From Myxococcus virescens (GTDB taxonomy: Bacteria; Myxococcota; Myxococcia; Myxococcales; Myxococcaceae), in the NCBI RefSeq assembly GCF_900101905.1, contig NZ_FNAJ01000008.1, positions 1 to 64,000 on the forward strand: a stretch of 64,000 nucleotides of DNA. The letters run 5' to 3'. The translations under genes and the position numbers were made by a program. Shown piece after piece: positions 7,482 to 15,758 of the stretch; within the stretch, counting starts at the first letter, position 1; the number at the start of each line of letters is the position of its first letter. A model generated the notes under the pieces. The model saw only the letters and a list, made by a program, of their open reading frames with translations. It was not told the origin of the DNA and did not search any database.

Positions 7482-7862
7482 ATGGGCGTGGCGGCGACGA
7501 TCGGACAGATGCGGGGTGGGGCGTGGGGCAACAGGGCTTCTTTCTACCTGTCACCGGCGTCCGTGGCCTTGTTGATGCTGAACCTGCTGGACGGGCTGTT
7601 CACCCTCTTCTTCCTCCAGTTGGGCGTGGCCGAGGAGCTCAACCCCATCATGCGGGAGGCCTATGAGCAGTCCCCCCTCTTCTTCATGTTCTCCAAGCTG
7701 GTCATCGTGAACGCGGGACTGTGGCTGCTGTGCATCCACCGGCACCTCAAGGCCAGCCGCATCGCCATCCGGCTGGGCGCCGCCGTGTATGCCGTCATCG
7801 TGGTCTACCACCTCGCGTTCCTGACCCACCTGGTCATGCACTGGCCGCAAATGCTGACCTAG
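7482..7862 (+). CDS. DUF5658-like small membrane protein
   Basis: A 126-residue membrane protein with three hydrophobic helices (about VALLMLNLLDGLFTLFFLQL, LFFMFSKLVIVNAGLWLLCI and AAVYAVIVVYHLAFLTHLV). The segment N-L-L-D-G-L-F-T followed by the E-E-L-N-P-I-M element is the hallmark of DUF5658, a family of unknown function in which a polar Asp sits inside the first helix. The start is uncertain: ATG 7482 is used; TTG 7458 (with GAAGAG upstream) and GTG 7488 are alternatives. It stands alone between the divergent tdk operon and spoVG. Confidence 0.65.
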   Translation: MGVAATIGQMRGGAWGNRASFYLSPASVALLMLNLLDGLFTLFFLQLGVAEELNPIMREAYEQSPLFFMFSKLVIVNAGLWLLCIHRHLKASRIAIRLGAAVYAVIVVYHLAFLTHLVMHWPQMLT

Positions 7863-7996
7863 CCTCCACTCGCAACGGCCGACTGTGGGTGCATTGAACA
7901 GTGGCGCAAATCTCTCTCGCGCCCGCGCTTGCATTTGGCACCCGGTATGTCCCAGGCTTCCCTTCAGCTCCGACCTTTCGGGTTCGGGGGGGGACC

Positions 7997-8296
7997 ATGA
8001 ACATCACCGACGTCCGGGTGTTTCCGGTCGAAGAGGACAAGCTCAAGGCGTACGTCACCATCACCTTGGACCACTGCTTCGTCATTCGCGATTTGAAGGT
8101 CATTCACGGCTCGACCGGGCTCTTCATCGCGATGCCAGCCAAGAAGCGGAAGGATGGGACGTACAAGGACATTGCCCACCCGCTCAACGCGGATACGCGG
8201 AGTCAAATGGAACGCGTCATCCTGATGGAGTACGAGCGACACCTCCATCAGGCGCAAGCCGGGATGCTCGTCGCAGCGCCAGCGGACCTCGACTAA
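7997..8296 (+). CDS. spoVG: SpoVG family septation/RNA-binding regulator
   Basis: A 99-residue SpoVG. The start MNITDVRVFPVEEDKLKAYV and the block HGSTGLFIAMPAKKRKDGTY are nearly identical to SpoVG proteins of spore formers and spirochetes, where the protein binds DNA and RNA and modulates septation, sporulation and gene expression. The C-terminal end is short here, stopping soon after the E-R-H-L-H-Q helix. The ATG at 7997 follows a GGGGGGG ribosome site; the longer upstream frame is not conserved. prs follows 47 bases later and may be co-transcribed, an arrangement also seen in Firmicutes (spoVG near prs). Confidence 0.92.
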   Translation: MNITDVRVFPVEEDKLKAYVTITLDHCFVIRDLKVIHGSTGLFIAMPAKKRKDGTYKDIAHPLNADTRSQMERVILMEYERHLHQAQAGMLVAAPADLD

Positions 8297-8343
8297 CGAC
8301 TTCTTTCCTTCCGTCCGCGTCCAGGTTAGTCAGCGGCCCCACC

Positions 8344-9294
8344 ATGCAGCCGCGTGACTTCAAGGTGTTCGCCGGGAACTCGAATCCCGGCCTGGCGCAT
8401 CGCATCTGCGAGTACCTCAAGCGCCCTCTGGGCAAGGCGGAGGTCGGTCGCTTCTCTGACGGGGAGATTCACGTCGAGATCGGCGAGAACGTCCGCGGCC
8501 ACGATGTCTTCATCCTCCAGTCGACCTGCCCGCCCGCGAACGACCACCTGATGGAGTTGCTCATCATGTGTGACGCGCTCAAGCGGGCGAGCGCTGGCTC
8601 CATCACCGCCGTCATTCCGTACTACGGGTACGCCCGTCAGGACCGGAAGGTGGCGCCGCGTACGCCCATCACCGCGAAGCTCATCGCGGACCTGCTGGAG
8701 TCGGCGGGCGCCGGGCGCGTGGTGTCCATGGACATGCACGCGGGGCAGATCCAGGGCTTCTTCAACATCCCCTCGGACCACCTCTACGGCTCGCCGGTGT
8801 TCCTGGAGGACCTGCGCAAGCGCTTCCCGGAGTCGCAGGAGCTGGTCATCGTCTCGCCGGACGCCGGCGGCGTGGAGCGCGCCCGCGCGTACTCCAAGCG
8901 GCTGAACACGGGCCTGGCCATCATCGACAAGCGCCGTCCCCGCCCCAACGCGTCGGAGGTGATGAACCTCATCGGCGACGTGAGCGGCAAGGACGCGGTG
9001 CTGGTGGACGACATGGTGGACACCGCCGGCACGCTCGCCCAGGCGGCCGCGGCGCTGAAGGCCAAGGGCGCACGGCGCGTGGTGGCGTACGCGGTCCACC
9101 CCATCCTCTCCGGTCCGGCCATCCAGCGCATCCAGGACTCGGTGCTGGAAGAGGTCGTCTTCACGGACACCGTGCCGCTGTCTCCGGCGGCGCAGGCCTG
9201 CTCGAAGATCCGCCTGCTCACCACCGAGCGCCTCTTCGGCGAGGCCATTGCCCGCATCCACCGCGCCGACTCGCTCAGCTCGCTGTTCGTCTGA
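8344..9294 (+). CDS. prs: ribose-phosphate pyrophosphokinase (PRPP synthetase)
   Basis: This enzyme makes PRPP from ribose 5-phosphate and ATP, feeding nucleotide, histidine and NAD synthesis. At 316 residues it is standard length. Motifs: FSDGEIHVEIGENVRG near the N-terminus, YYGYARQDRK (flexible ATP loop), the Mg/ATP histidine loop SMDMHAGQIQGFF, and the PRPP-binding signature VLVDDMVDTAGTL at about residue 220. It is thus a class I enzyme. It lies downstream of spoVG and 173 bases upstream of rplY; TTGACT at 9323-9328 in that gap may start a separate rplY transcript. Confidence 0.96.
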   Translation: MQPRDFKVFAGNSNPGLAHRICEYLKRPLGKAEVGRFSDGEIHVEIGENVRGHDVFILQSTCPPANDHLMELLIMCDALKRASAGSITAVIPYYGYARQDRKVAPRTPITAKLIADLLESAGAGRVVSMDMHAGQIQGFFNIPSDHLYGSPVFLEDLRKRFPESQELVIVSPDAGGVERARAYSKRLNTGLAIIDKRRPRPNASEVMNLIGDVSGKDAVLVDDMVDTAGTLAQAAAALKAKGARRVVAYAVHPILSGPAIQRIQDSVLEEVVFTDTVPLSPAAQACSKIRLLTTERLFGEAIARIHRADSLSSLFV

Positions 9295-9467
9295 GCCGGC
9301 GCGCGCTTGCCTGCCGGGCGGCTTGACTCCAGGCCCTCCGGCTGGCATGTGCACGACCCTCCATCGGAGGCCTTCACAGGCGCCGTCTTCGGGGCCCGCC
9401 ACTGGGGCGGGATGCCGAGGGCGCCAGGGCCGCCGGTGGCACCCGCAGTCCCATCCGTGAGGATTCC

Positions 9468-10133
9468 ATGTCCGTCAATACGAGCACCCTCGAGGCCAAG
9501 CCGCGTGAGGGTTCCGGCAAGGGCGTTGCCCGCCGCCTGCGCGCCGAGGGTCTGATTCCCGCCGTCGTCTACGGAAAGCACCTGGAGAAGCCGGTGCACA
9601 TCTCCGTGAACCCCAAGGCGGTCCGCCAGGCCATCAACACCCCGCACAAGTTCAACACCCTGATCCAGATCAAGGTGGAGGGCGGTGACCGCCAGGTGCT
9701 CCTGAAGGACTACCAGATGGATCCCGTCACCCGCGCCATCCTGCACGCCGACTTCCTGGATGTGCGCCCCACCGACAAGGTGAAGGTCAACGTGCCGCTG
9801 GTGCTCTCCGGCCGCGCGCAGGGTGTGGCGGACGGCGGTCTGCTGACCCAGGCCCGCCGTGAGATCGAGGTCTGGTCGCTTCCGGGCGCCATCCCCGAGA
9901 AGCTCGAAGTGGACGTGACGCCGATGAAGATCGCCGAGGTGCTCCACATCAACGATCTGAAGCTGCCCGAGGGCGTGTCGGTGAAGACGAACGTCAACTA
10001 CACCCTGGCCGTCATCAGCGCGCCGGAGGCCGTGGAGGCGGGTCCGGGCGCGGCGGCTGCCGCGGCGGCGGCTCCGGCCAAGGACGCGAAGGCGGCTCCG
10101 GCCAAGGACGCGAAGGCCCCGGCGAAGAAGTAG
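9468..10133 (+). CDS. rplY: 50S ribosomal protein L25 / general stress protein Ctc
   Basis: A 5S-rRNA-binding ribosomal protein of the long Ctc/TL5 type. Residues 1-90 form the L25 domain (REGSGKGVARRLRAEGLIPA and the VVYGK segment), and residues 95-185 the TL5 beta domain. The 221-residue protein ends in an Ala/Lys-rich tail built of repeated APAKDAK units (about residues 200-221), a low-complexity positive extension. The ATG follows a TGAGGA site. prs-rplY-pth is a very common bacterial order. A hairpin lies between this gene and pth. Confidence 0.95.
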   Translation: MSVNTSTLEAKPREGSGKGVARRLRAEGLIPAVVYGKHLEKPVHISVNPKAVRQAINTPHKFNTLIQIKVEGGDRQVLLKDYQMDPVTRAILHADFLDVRPTDKVKVNVPLVLSGRAQGVADGGLLTQARREIEVWSLPGAIPEKLEVDVTPMKIAEVLHINDLKLPEGVSVKTNVNYTLAVISAPEAVEAGPGAAAAAAAAPAKDAKAAPAKDAKAPAKK

Positions 10134-10162
10134 TCTGTCGCCTTCAGCGGTCCTTCAGGAGC

Positions 10163-10202
10163 GGGGCCGGCCCGGTAAGGGGCTGGCCCCGTTTCTCGTT
10201 TC
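10163..10202 (+). terminator. intrinsic terminator or attenuator between rplY and pth
   Basis: The stem ggggccggccc / gggctggcccc (one G-T wobble) with a 5-base loop is followed by tttctcgttt. It ends 12 bases before the pth start, so it could terminate the rplY transcript or attenuate pth. Confidence 0.65.
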
Positions 10203-10214
10203 GGGAGCCACGTC

Positions 10215-10790
10215 ATGAAGCTCATCGTCGGGCTGGGCAATCCGGGGCGCGAGTACGAGCGGCACCGGCACAACATCGGGTTCATGGTGGTGGAGGCGCT
10301 GCTGTCGCGGGCGCGCGCGGAGCTGAACCAGGAGAAGTTCGCGGCCAAGGTCGGCCAGGGCACCCTGGCGGGCGAGCGCGTCCTCTTCGTGGAGCCCCAG
10401 ACGTTCATGAACCTGTCGGGCCGCTCCGTCGCGGAGGCGGCGCGCTTCTTCAAGGTCCCGATCGCGGACGTGCTCGTCATTCATGACGAGCTGGACCTGC
10501 CCCTGGGCCGCCTGCAGCTCAAGGCTGGCGGCGGCAGCGGCGGCCACAACGGCCTCAAGAGCATCGTCTCCAGCCTGGGCGACGAGGGCTTCATCCGCCT
10601 GCGCTTCGGCATCGGCAAGCCGGAGGGCCCCAACGCCCGCGAGCGCGTGTCCGGCTACGTCCTGTCCAACTTCGACGACGGCGAGCGCCGGGAGATGGAT
10701 GCGCTCATCGACCGGGCCATGGACATGACGGAGCTGTGGATCCGCGAAGGGCTGTCAGTGGCCATGAACCGGTTCAACCGGAAGGCCTGA
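10215..10790 (+). CDS. pth: peptidyl-tRNA hydrolase
   Basis: This enzyme frees tRNA from prematurely released peptidyl-tRNA. The N-terminal signature [18 protein letters not shown] carries the catalytic His (H19); Asn in GNPG and QTFMNLSG, Asp in HDELDLPLG, and the [12 protein letters not shown] loop are all present. The 191-residue length is typical. It follows rplY and precedes the rpsF cluster, a widely conserved neighbourhood; a strong promoter-like sequence after its stop suggests rpsF is started separately. Confidence 0.96.
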   Translation: MKLIVGLGNPGREYERHRHNIGFMVVEALLSRARAELNQEKFAAKVGQGTLAGERVLFVEPQTFMNLSGRSVAEAARFFKVPIADVLVIHDELDLPLGRLQLKAGGGSGGHNGLKSIVSSLGDEGFIRLRFGIGKPEGPNARERVSGYVLSNFDDGERREMDALIDRAMDMTELWIREGLSVAMNRFNRKA

Positions 10791-10840
10791 GGCGGGCCCC
10801 CAGGCCCCCCCACGGGCTGGCGGACGGGGCGCCCGGCCGC

Positions 10841-10869
10841 TTGACTTGGCGGGGGGCCCCCCATAGAAG
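10841..10869 (+). promoter_or_regulatory. promoter candidate for rpsF-rpsR-rplI
   Basis: TTGACT (10841-10846), 17-base spacer, TAGAAG (10864-10869). About 190 bases of leader separate it from rpsF, including a hairpin at 10918-10938 (cccgtgt ... acacggg). Such leaders upstream of rpsF often carry an S6:S18 autoregulatory RNA motif; I cannot confirm the motif by eye. Confidence 0.5.
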
Positions 10870-11061
10870 GCCCCTTCCCTCATCGGGGATGACCCGGTGG
10901 GATGTTCTTTTCCAGCTTCCCGTGTTGGTACACGGGACGTAGCGCGAGGGTGACGGGCGCGCGGTTTCCCGTCCCCGGCGGTGGGCCTCTCAGGTCCGCT
11001 GGCCGTTTCCCCGCTCTCTGGATTCACCGGAGGGCACTCGACCCCAAGGGGAGAGAAAACA

Positions 11062-11538
11062 ATGGCTGAGACGCAGGCCGCGACGCGGCTTCGTGAGTAC
11101 GAGACCATCTTCCTGGTCAAGCCGGACCTGACGGACGACAACGTGGACAAGCTCAAGGAGCGCGTCCGCGGCATCGTTTCCCGCGAGGGTGGCAAGGTCA
11201 TCCGCTTCACGGTGTGGGGCAAGAAGAAGACCCTGTTCCCCGTGGCGAAGCAGCCCCGCGCCATCTACGTGCACACCCACTTCCTGGGTGGCGCGAAGCT
11301 GGTGGCGGAAATCGAGCGCAACCTCCGCAACCTGGACGAGGTCACCCGCTACATCTCCGTGAAGATCGCGGACGAGGTGGACCCCGAGACGCGTCCGGTG
11401 CTCGAGGACGTGAAGCTGGCCGGCGACGTGGAGGAGACCCGTCCGGGCGCTCCCGCGGAGCGCGAGGGTGGCTTCCGCTCCGAGGGTTCCGAGGAGCAGG
11501 GCGGCGACTCCGAGGAGGAGTCGTCCGAGGAGGCCTGA
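11062..11538 (+). CDS. rpsF: 30S ribosomal protein S6 with acidic C-terminal extension
   Basis: S6 pairs with S18 in the platform of the 30S subunit. The core (residues about 10-105) shows YETIFLVKPDLTDDNVDKL and the YVHTHFLGG and ISVKIADE strands. The protein is 158 residues, well beyond the usual 95-110, because of a C-terminal tail rich in Glu, Ser and Gly (REGGFRSEGSEEQGGDSEEE). The start at 11062 (GGAGAG upstream) begins the S6 fold; the frame is open further upstream without homology. First gene of rpsF-rpsR-rplI. Confidence 0.95.
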   Translation: MAETQAATRLREYETIFLVKPDLTDDNVDKLKERVRGIVSREGGKVIRFTVWGKKKTLFPVAKQPRAIYVHTHFLGGAKLVAEIERNLRNLDEVTRYISVKIADEVDPETRPVLEDVKLAGDVEETRPGAPAEREGGFRSEGSEEQGGDSEEESSEEA

Positions 11539-11589
11539 GGGCCTTCTGGGTCAATTCGCTAGAGACCATTCCAGGATACGAGAACGCTC

Positions 11590-11985
11590 ATGAGCAACGG
11601 AACGGATAGCAAGACGGCCTCTGCCCCCGCCGCCCGCAGCGGTGGTGGCTTCGGCGGTGGTGGTTCGCGCGGTGGAGACCGGGGTGACCGGGGTGACCGC
11701 GGTGGTGATCGCGGCGACCGCGGCGGCGGGCTGGGCGGCGACGACGACAAGCGCGGTGGTGGCCGCGGCTTCGGCCGCAAGAAGGTCTGCCGCTTCTGCG
11801 CGGAGAAGAACGCGTCGGTGGACTTCAAGGACCAGGCGACGCTGAAGTACTTCGTGACCGAGCGCGGCAAGATCATCCCCCGCCGCATCTCCGGTAACTG
11901 CGCCAAGCACCAGCGCGAGGTGGCGGTGGCCATCAAGCGCGCCCGTGGCATCGCGCTCCTCCCCTACAACGCGGTGGTCGGCTAG
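11590..11985 (+). CDS. rpsR: 30S ribosomal protein S18 with Gly/Arg/Asp-rich N-terminal extension
   Basis: S18 partners S6 in the 30S platform. The conserved part is the last 75 residues, from [11 protein letters not shown] to the C-terminus, with [20 protein letters not shown] and [20 protein letters not shown]. In front sits an unusual 55-residue low-complexity region of Gly with RGD repeats ([18 protein letters not shown]), so the protein is 131 residues against about 75 normally. CRFC and the later NCAKH contain Cys residues of the kind seen in zinc-type S18. The start is ATG 11590. It follows rpsF by 51 bases. Confidence 0.94.
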   Translation: MSNGTDSKTASAPAARSGGGFGGGGSRGGDRGDRGDRGGDRGDRGGGLGGDDDKRGGGRGFGRKKVCRFCAEKNASVDFKDQATLKYFVTERGKIIPRRISGNCAKHQREVAVAIKRARGIALLPYNAVVG

Positions 11986-12012
11986 TCCGCCGGTCCGCAC
12001 AGGAGACTGAAC

Positions 12013-12456
12013 ATGAAGGTCATTCTGCGTGAGGACATCGAGAACCTGGGCAAGTCCGGGGAACTCGTCACCGTGAAGGACGGCTTCGGCCGCAACTTCC
12101 TCCTGCCCCGCAAGAAGGCGGTTCTGGCCAGCGAGCAGAACCTCCGCCAGCTGGAGCACGAGAAGGCGGTCATCGCCGCTCGGAACGCCAAGCTGAAGGG
12201 CGCGGCCGAGGAGCAGGCGAAGAAGATTGGCGCCATCAAGGTCAGCATCAAGCGCCGCGTGGGCGATCAGGACAAGCTGTTCGGCTCCGTCACGGCGCTG
12301 GACATCGCGGAGGCGGTTGCCGCCGAGGGTCAGAGCATCGACCGCCGCCACATCCACCTGCCCGAGCCCATCAAGGCCCTGGGCAACTACGAGGTGGAGC
12401 TGCGCCTGCACCGCGACGTCATCGCGAAGATCAAGCTCGAGGTCCTGCCGGAGTAA
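12013..12456 (+). CDS. rplI: 50S ribosomal protein L9
   Basis: L9 binds 23S rRNA at the base of the L1 stalk. The N-terminal domain signature is clear: MKVILREDIENLGKSGELV, then VKDGFGRNFLLPRKKA. A long connecting helix (about residues 40-75) leads to the C-terminal domain, which ends IAKIKLEVLPE. The length of 147 is standard. It has a GGAGA ribosome site and ends the rpsF-rpsR-rplI operon; a strong terminator follows 30 bases later. Confidence 0.96.
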   Translation: MKVILREDIENLGKSGELVTVKDGFGRNFLLPRKKAVLASEQNLRQLEHEKAVIAARNAKLKGAAEEQAKKIGAIKVSIKRRVGDQDKLFGSVTALDIAEAVAAEGQSIDRRHIHLPEPIKALGNYEVELRLHRDVIAKIKLEVLPE

Positions 12457-12486
12457 TCCTCCGCGGGCTTCACTGAAGTGAGAGAG

Positions 12487-12520
12487 GGCCGTCCGGGGCA
12501 ACCCGGGCGGCCTTTTCCTT
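12487..12520 (+). terminator. intrinsic terminator after rplI
   Basis: The stem ggccgtccggg / cccgggcggcc (one T-G wobble) with a short gcaa-type loop is followed by ttttccttt. This is a textbook intrinsic terminator closing the ribosomal operon. Confidence 0.85.
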
Positions 12521-12629
12521 TGCGCCCCACCCTGCCCGTCCGGCTCACACCCTCGTGAAACCGGCTGGCGACAGATGCGTGGAGCGCTCGGGGCGCGGTG
12601 CGTATCCCGGAGCGGAAGGAGGCTCGCGC

Positions 12630-13796
12630 ATGAGCACCACCGCCACCCCGCACCTCACCGATGAGCACCGCCCGGACCTGGACTGGCTCCGCGTGGTGGC
12701 CATCCTCCTGCTGCACCTGTTCCACACCGGGATGATGTTCAACACATGGGACTGGCACGTGAAGAGCGTCCAGGCCCTGCCGTGGCTGGAGCCCCCCATG
12801 GAGGTGCTGCATCACCTCCGCATGCCGCTGCTGATGTGCATCTCCGGCCTGGGCACGGCGGTCGCGCTGCGGCGGCGCTCGCTGGGCACCTTCGCCGGGG
12901 ACCGCGCGAAGCGGCTCCTGGGCCCATTGGTCTTCGGGATGTTCGTCGTGGTGCCGCCGCAAATCTACCTGGAGCAGCTCCAACGAGGGACGTTCCAGGG
13001 CAGCTACGCGGACTTCTACCCATCCGTGTTCGGCTTCGAGCCCTACCCCGCCGGCAGCTTCAGCTGGCACCACCTGTGGTTCGTCGCCTACCTCTTCGTC
13101 TACTGCCTGCTCGCGCTGCCCCTCTTCGCGGCGCTGCGTACGGCGAGCGGCCAGGCCTGGCTCCAGCGCGCCGAGGCGTGGCTGAGCCGGGGCGGGAACG
13201 TGGCGTGGCTGTTCCTGCCACTCGCGCTCAACGAGGTGTTGCTGCGCCGCTTCCCCCAGACGCACGCGCTGCTCGACGACCCGCGAGCCTTCATCCACTT
13301 CGGCCTCTTCTTCCTCGGCGGGCACCTGCTGGGCCGGTGTCCTCGCGTCATCGAGCACCTGGTGGCCCGGCGCAAGGCGCTGCTGGGCGCCTGCGGCCTG
13401 CTCTTCGCCGTCATGGCGCCGCCGAACGAGTACGCCTTCCCACTGGAGACGCTGGGCCGCACGGCGCTGCAGTGGCTCTTCATCCTCTCGGCCCTGGCGT
13501 GGGCGCGGGCCTGCATCCACGTCCGTCGCCCCTGGCTCCGGTACGCGCGCGAGCGGGCCTACCCGTTCTACATCCTCCACCAGACGGTCATCGTCATCGT
13601 CGGCTTCGCGGTCGTGGACTGGCCCGTGGGCCCCTGGGGCCTCTTCCTGGCGGTGCTCACGCTGACGTTCAGTCTCACCTGGGGCCTGTGTGAAGGAGTG
13701 GCCCGGGTGCCCTGGCTGCGAGCGTGCTTCGGGATGCCGGCTCGCTCGAAACGGGCCGCGCCCATCCACGCCGCCGCCCCAGTGCATACTGCCTGA
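12630..13796 (+). CDS. acyltransferase family 3 membrane protein (OpgC-like)
   Basis: A 388-residue protein with about ten membrane helices, of the acyltransferase-3 family that O-acylates sugars, glucans or other extracytoplasmic substrates. The N-terminus DLDWLRVVAILLLHLFHTG matches the family's R/H motif after the first helix (Asp-x-x-R and a conserved His in the helix), and the end of the catalytic region reads YPFYILHQTVIVIVGF, another typical element. The substrate is unknown. The ATG at 12630 is preceded by GGAAGGAGG. It is followed 8 bases later by a sensor kinase gene, so the three genes up to the response regulator may be one transcript. Confidence 0.82.
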   Translation: MSTTATPHLTDEHRPDLDWLRVVAILLLHLFHTGMMFNTWDWHVKSVQALPWLEPPMEVLHHLRMPLLMCISGLGTAVALRRRSLGTFAGDRAKRLLGPLVFGMFVVVPPQIYLEQLQRGTFQGSYADFYPSVFGFEPYPAGSFSWHHLWFVAYLFVYCLLALPLFAALRTASGQAWLQRAEAWLSRGGNVAWLFLPLALNEVLLRRFPQTHALLDDPRAFIHFGLFFLGGHLLGRCPRVIEHLVARRKALLGACGLLFAVMAPPNEYAFPLETLGRTALQWLFILSALAWARACIHVRRPWLRYARERAYPFYILHQTVIVIVGFAVVDWPVGPWGLFLAVLTLTFSLTWGLCEGVARVPWLRACFGMPARSKRAAPIHAAAPVHTA

Positions 13797-13804
13797 CGAC
13801 GCCC

Positions 13805-14920
13805 ATGACGCCCTCTCCGCCCCAGGCCGGCCTCGACTGGAAGTGGCCCCGCATCCGCGCGAAGCCGGCGCTGGCGCTGTTGGGCTTCTGCCTGCTCATC
13901 GGCCTGTGGATGGGGCTCACGCTGTGGCTCACCATCCTCGGGGACGGCGGCACCCTCCCGGGCGCCCGTCCCTTCCTCTGGGAAATCACCGGGGCGCTCG
14001 GCATCTGGGCCGTCATGCCCATCCTCTACACGGCGGTGGTCAACGCACCGAGCCCTCGCATGGGATGGGGGCGCTTCCTGGGCATCCATGCCGTGGCCTT
14101 CGTGCTCTTCACCGGCCTGCACACCGCGCTGATGGTGGGGACGCGGCAGCTGCTGTACGCGCTGCTCGGCTGGGGCACCTACGACTATGGCGCGCTCGCC
14201 TTCCGCATCCCCATGGAGGCGCAGAAGGACCTCATCTCGTACACGGTCACCGCCACGCTCTGGAGCTTCCTCCAAACCTGGAAGGAGCGTCAGGCACGGG
14301 CGCTGCGGGAGGCCTCGCTGGAGGCCGAGTTACGAGCGGCCCAGCTCCAGTCCCTCACCGGGCAGCTCCATCCGCACTTCCTCTTCAACGCCCTGAACAC
14401 CGTCAGCGCGGTGATGTACGAGGACCTCGCGCGCACGGACCGGCTGCTCAGCGACCTGGGCGGACTGCTGCGCGCCAGCCTGGAGCGGCGCGAGGCCACG
14501 TGGACGCTGGGCGAGGAGCGAACCCAGGCCGCGCGCTTCGTGGCCCTTCTAGCCGCGCGCTTCGGCGAGCGGGTGACGGTGCACTGGGACGTGGCCCCCG
14601 GCCTGGATGGCGCCCAGGTGCCCTGCTTCGCGCTGCAAGCGCTGGTGGAGAACGCGGTGAAGCACAACCAGGACCGGACAGAGGCGCTGGAGGTGCGCAT
14701 CCGGGCCCGGGAGGACGGCGCCGGGTGGCGGCTGGAGGTCGAGGACACCGGGCGCGGCTTCCGCACGCCGTCCCCCGCATCCGGCCCCGGTGTGGGGTTG
14801 GCCCACCTCGAGCGCATCCTGACGCTGCTCCACGCGGGCCGAGCGCGGCTGGAGCGGAGCCACGGCCCCGAGGGCGGCGCGCGCGTGTCGCTCTGGCTGC
14901 CACGGGAGGCCGCGGCATGA
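13805..14920 (+). CDS. LytS/YehU-type membrane sensor histidine kinase
   Basis: A 371-residue kinase. Four hydrophobic segments fill residues 20-155, followed by a short coiled linker and the His_kinase domain with GQLHPHFLFNALNTV (phospho-acceptor His in PHF, H191). The ATPase part shows ALQALVENAVKHN (N box), DTGRGF and GPGVGLAHLERIL. This is the LytS-like class that pairs with LytTR regulators. The stop overlaps the start of the next gene (ATGA), whose product is such a regulator. The membrane input domain has no recognised ligand fold. Start at ATG 13805, just after the acyltransferase gene. Confidence 0.9.
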   Translation: MTPSPPQAGLDWKWPRIRAKPALALLGFCLLIGLWMGLTLWLTILGDGGTLPGARPFLWEITGALGIWAVMPILYTAVVNAPSPRMGWGRFLGIHAVAFVLFTGLHTALMVGTRQLLYALLGWGTYDYGALAFRIPMEAQKDLISYTVTATLWSFLQTWKERQARALREASLEAELRAAQLQSLTGQLHPHFLFNALNTVSAVMYEDLARTDRLLSDLGGLLRASLERREATWTLGEERTQAARFVALLAARFGERVTVHWDVAPGLDGAQVPCFALQALVENAVKHNQDRTEALEVRIRAREDGAGWRLEVEDTGRGFRTPSPASGPGVGLAHLERILTLLHAGRARLERSHGPEGGARVSLWLPREAAA

Positions 14921-15687
14921 CGCGCTTCCAGGTGCTCGTGGCCGATGACGAAGCGCCCGCGCGGGCGAAGGTGAAGCGCCTGCTGGCGGAGGACGTGCGC
15001 TTCGCGCTGGCGGGCGAAGCGGCGGATGGGACACAGACGTTGAGTCAGGTGAGTGCCCTGCATCCGGACCTGCTGGTGCTCGACGTGCAGATGCCCGGTC
15101 TCACCGGCTTCGAGGTGCTTGAGGCCCTGGGCCCGGAGCACTGCCCCGCAGTCATCTTCTCCACCGCGTACGACGCCTTCGCGTTGGCGGCTTTCGAGGC
15201 GCAGGCGGTGGACTACCTCTTGAAGCCCTACGACGCGGAGCGCTTCGGCCGGGCGCTCGACAAGGCCCATGCGGTGCTCCGCAGCGGGCTGCCGGACACC
15301 GCGCGGCTCCAGTCCCTGCTAGCGGAGCTGGGGCGGGCACCCGCGGGCCGTCCGTTGGAGCGGCTGGTGGTGAAGGTAGGCGAGGCCTGGGTGCCCCTGC
15401 CGCTGGCGGACGTCTGGCGCCTGTCGGCCGAGGACAAGTACGTGCGGCTCTACACGGGCCAGGGCGAGCACCTGGTGCGACAGACGCTCCGCGCCCTGGA
15501 GGAGCGGCTGGACCCCTCACGCTTCGTCCGGGTGCACCGGGGCGACATCGTCAATCTGGACGCGGTGGCCCGCCTGGAGCCGTGGAGCCACGGGGATGGA
15601 ATCCTCGTCCTCAAGGACGGGAGCTCCGTCGTGCTCAGCCGCACCTGGCGTGAAGCGTTCCTCCGGGCGTGGGGACTGGAGGGGTAG
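14917..15687 (+). CDS. LytTR-family response regulator
   Basis: A 256-residue regulator. The receiver domain (1-120) has the acidic pair D10-D11, the phospho-acceptor Asp56 in LLVLDVQMPGLTG, and the switch Lys in YLLKPYDAE. The C-terminal half is a LytTR DNA-binding domain with the typical WRLSAEDKYVRLYT and RFVRVHRGDIVNLDAV blocks. It is translationally coupled to the kinase gene by a 4-base overlap and should be its cognate partner. LytTR regulators bind pairs of short direct repeats; none could be assigned here. Confidence 0.92.
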   Translation: MTRFQVLVADDEAPARAKVKRLLAEDVRFALAGEAADGTQTLSQVSALHPDLLVLDVQMPGLTGFEVLEALGPEHCPAVIFSTAYDAFALAAFEAQAVDYLLKPYDAERFGRALDKAHAVLRSGLPDTARLQSLLAELGRAPAGRPLERLVVKVGEAWVPLPLADVWRLSAEDKYVRLYTGQGEHLVRQTLRALEERLDPSRFVRVHRGDIVNLDAVARLEPWSHGDGILVLKDGSSVVLSRTWREAFLRAWGLEG

Positions 15688-15758
15688 GCGTCGCTGCTAC
15701 AGGGCTGTGGCAGCAAATTTGGTTGTGTCAGCCCTGCCTGTAGAGTGGGCGGGCTGCC

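Noticed and set aside
12387-13787. 466-residue antisense frame over the acyltransferase gene
   Set aside because: Low-quality composition; the plus-strand acyltransferase has the family motifs.
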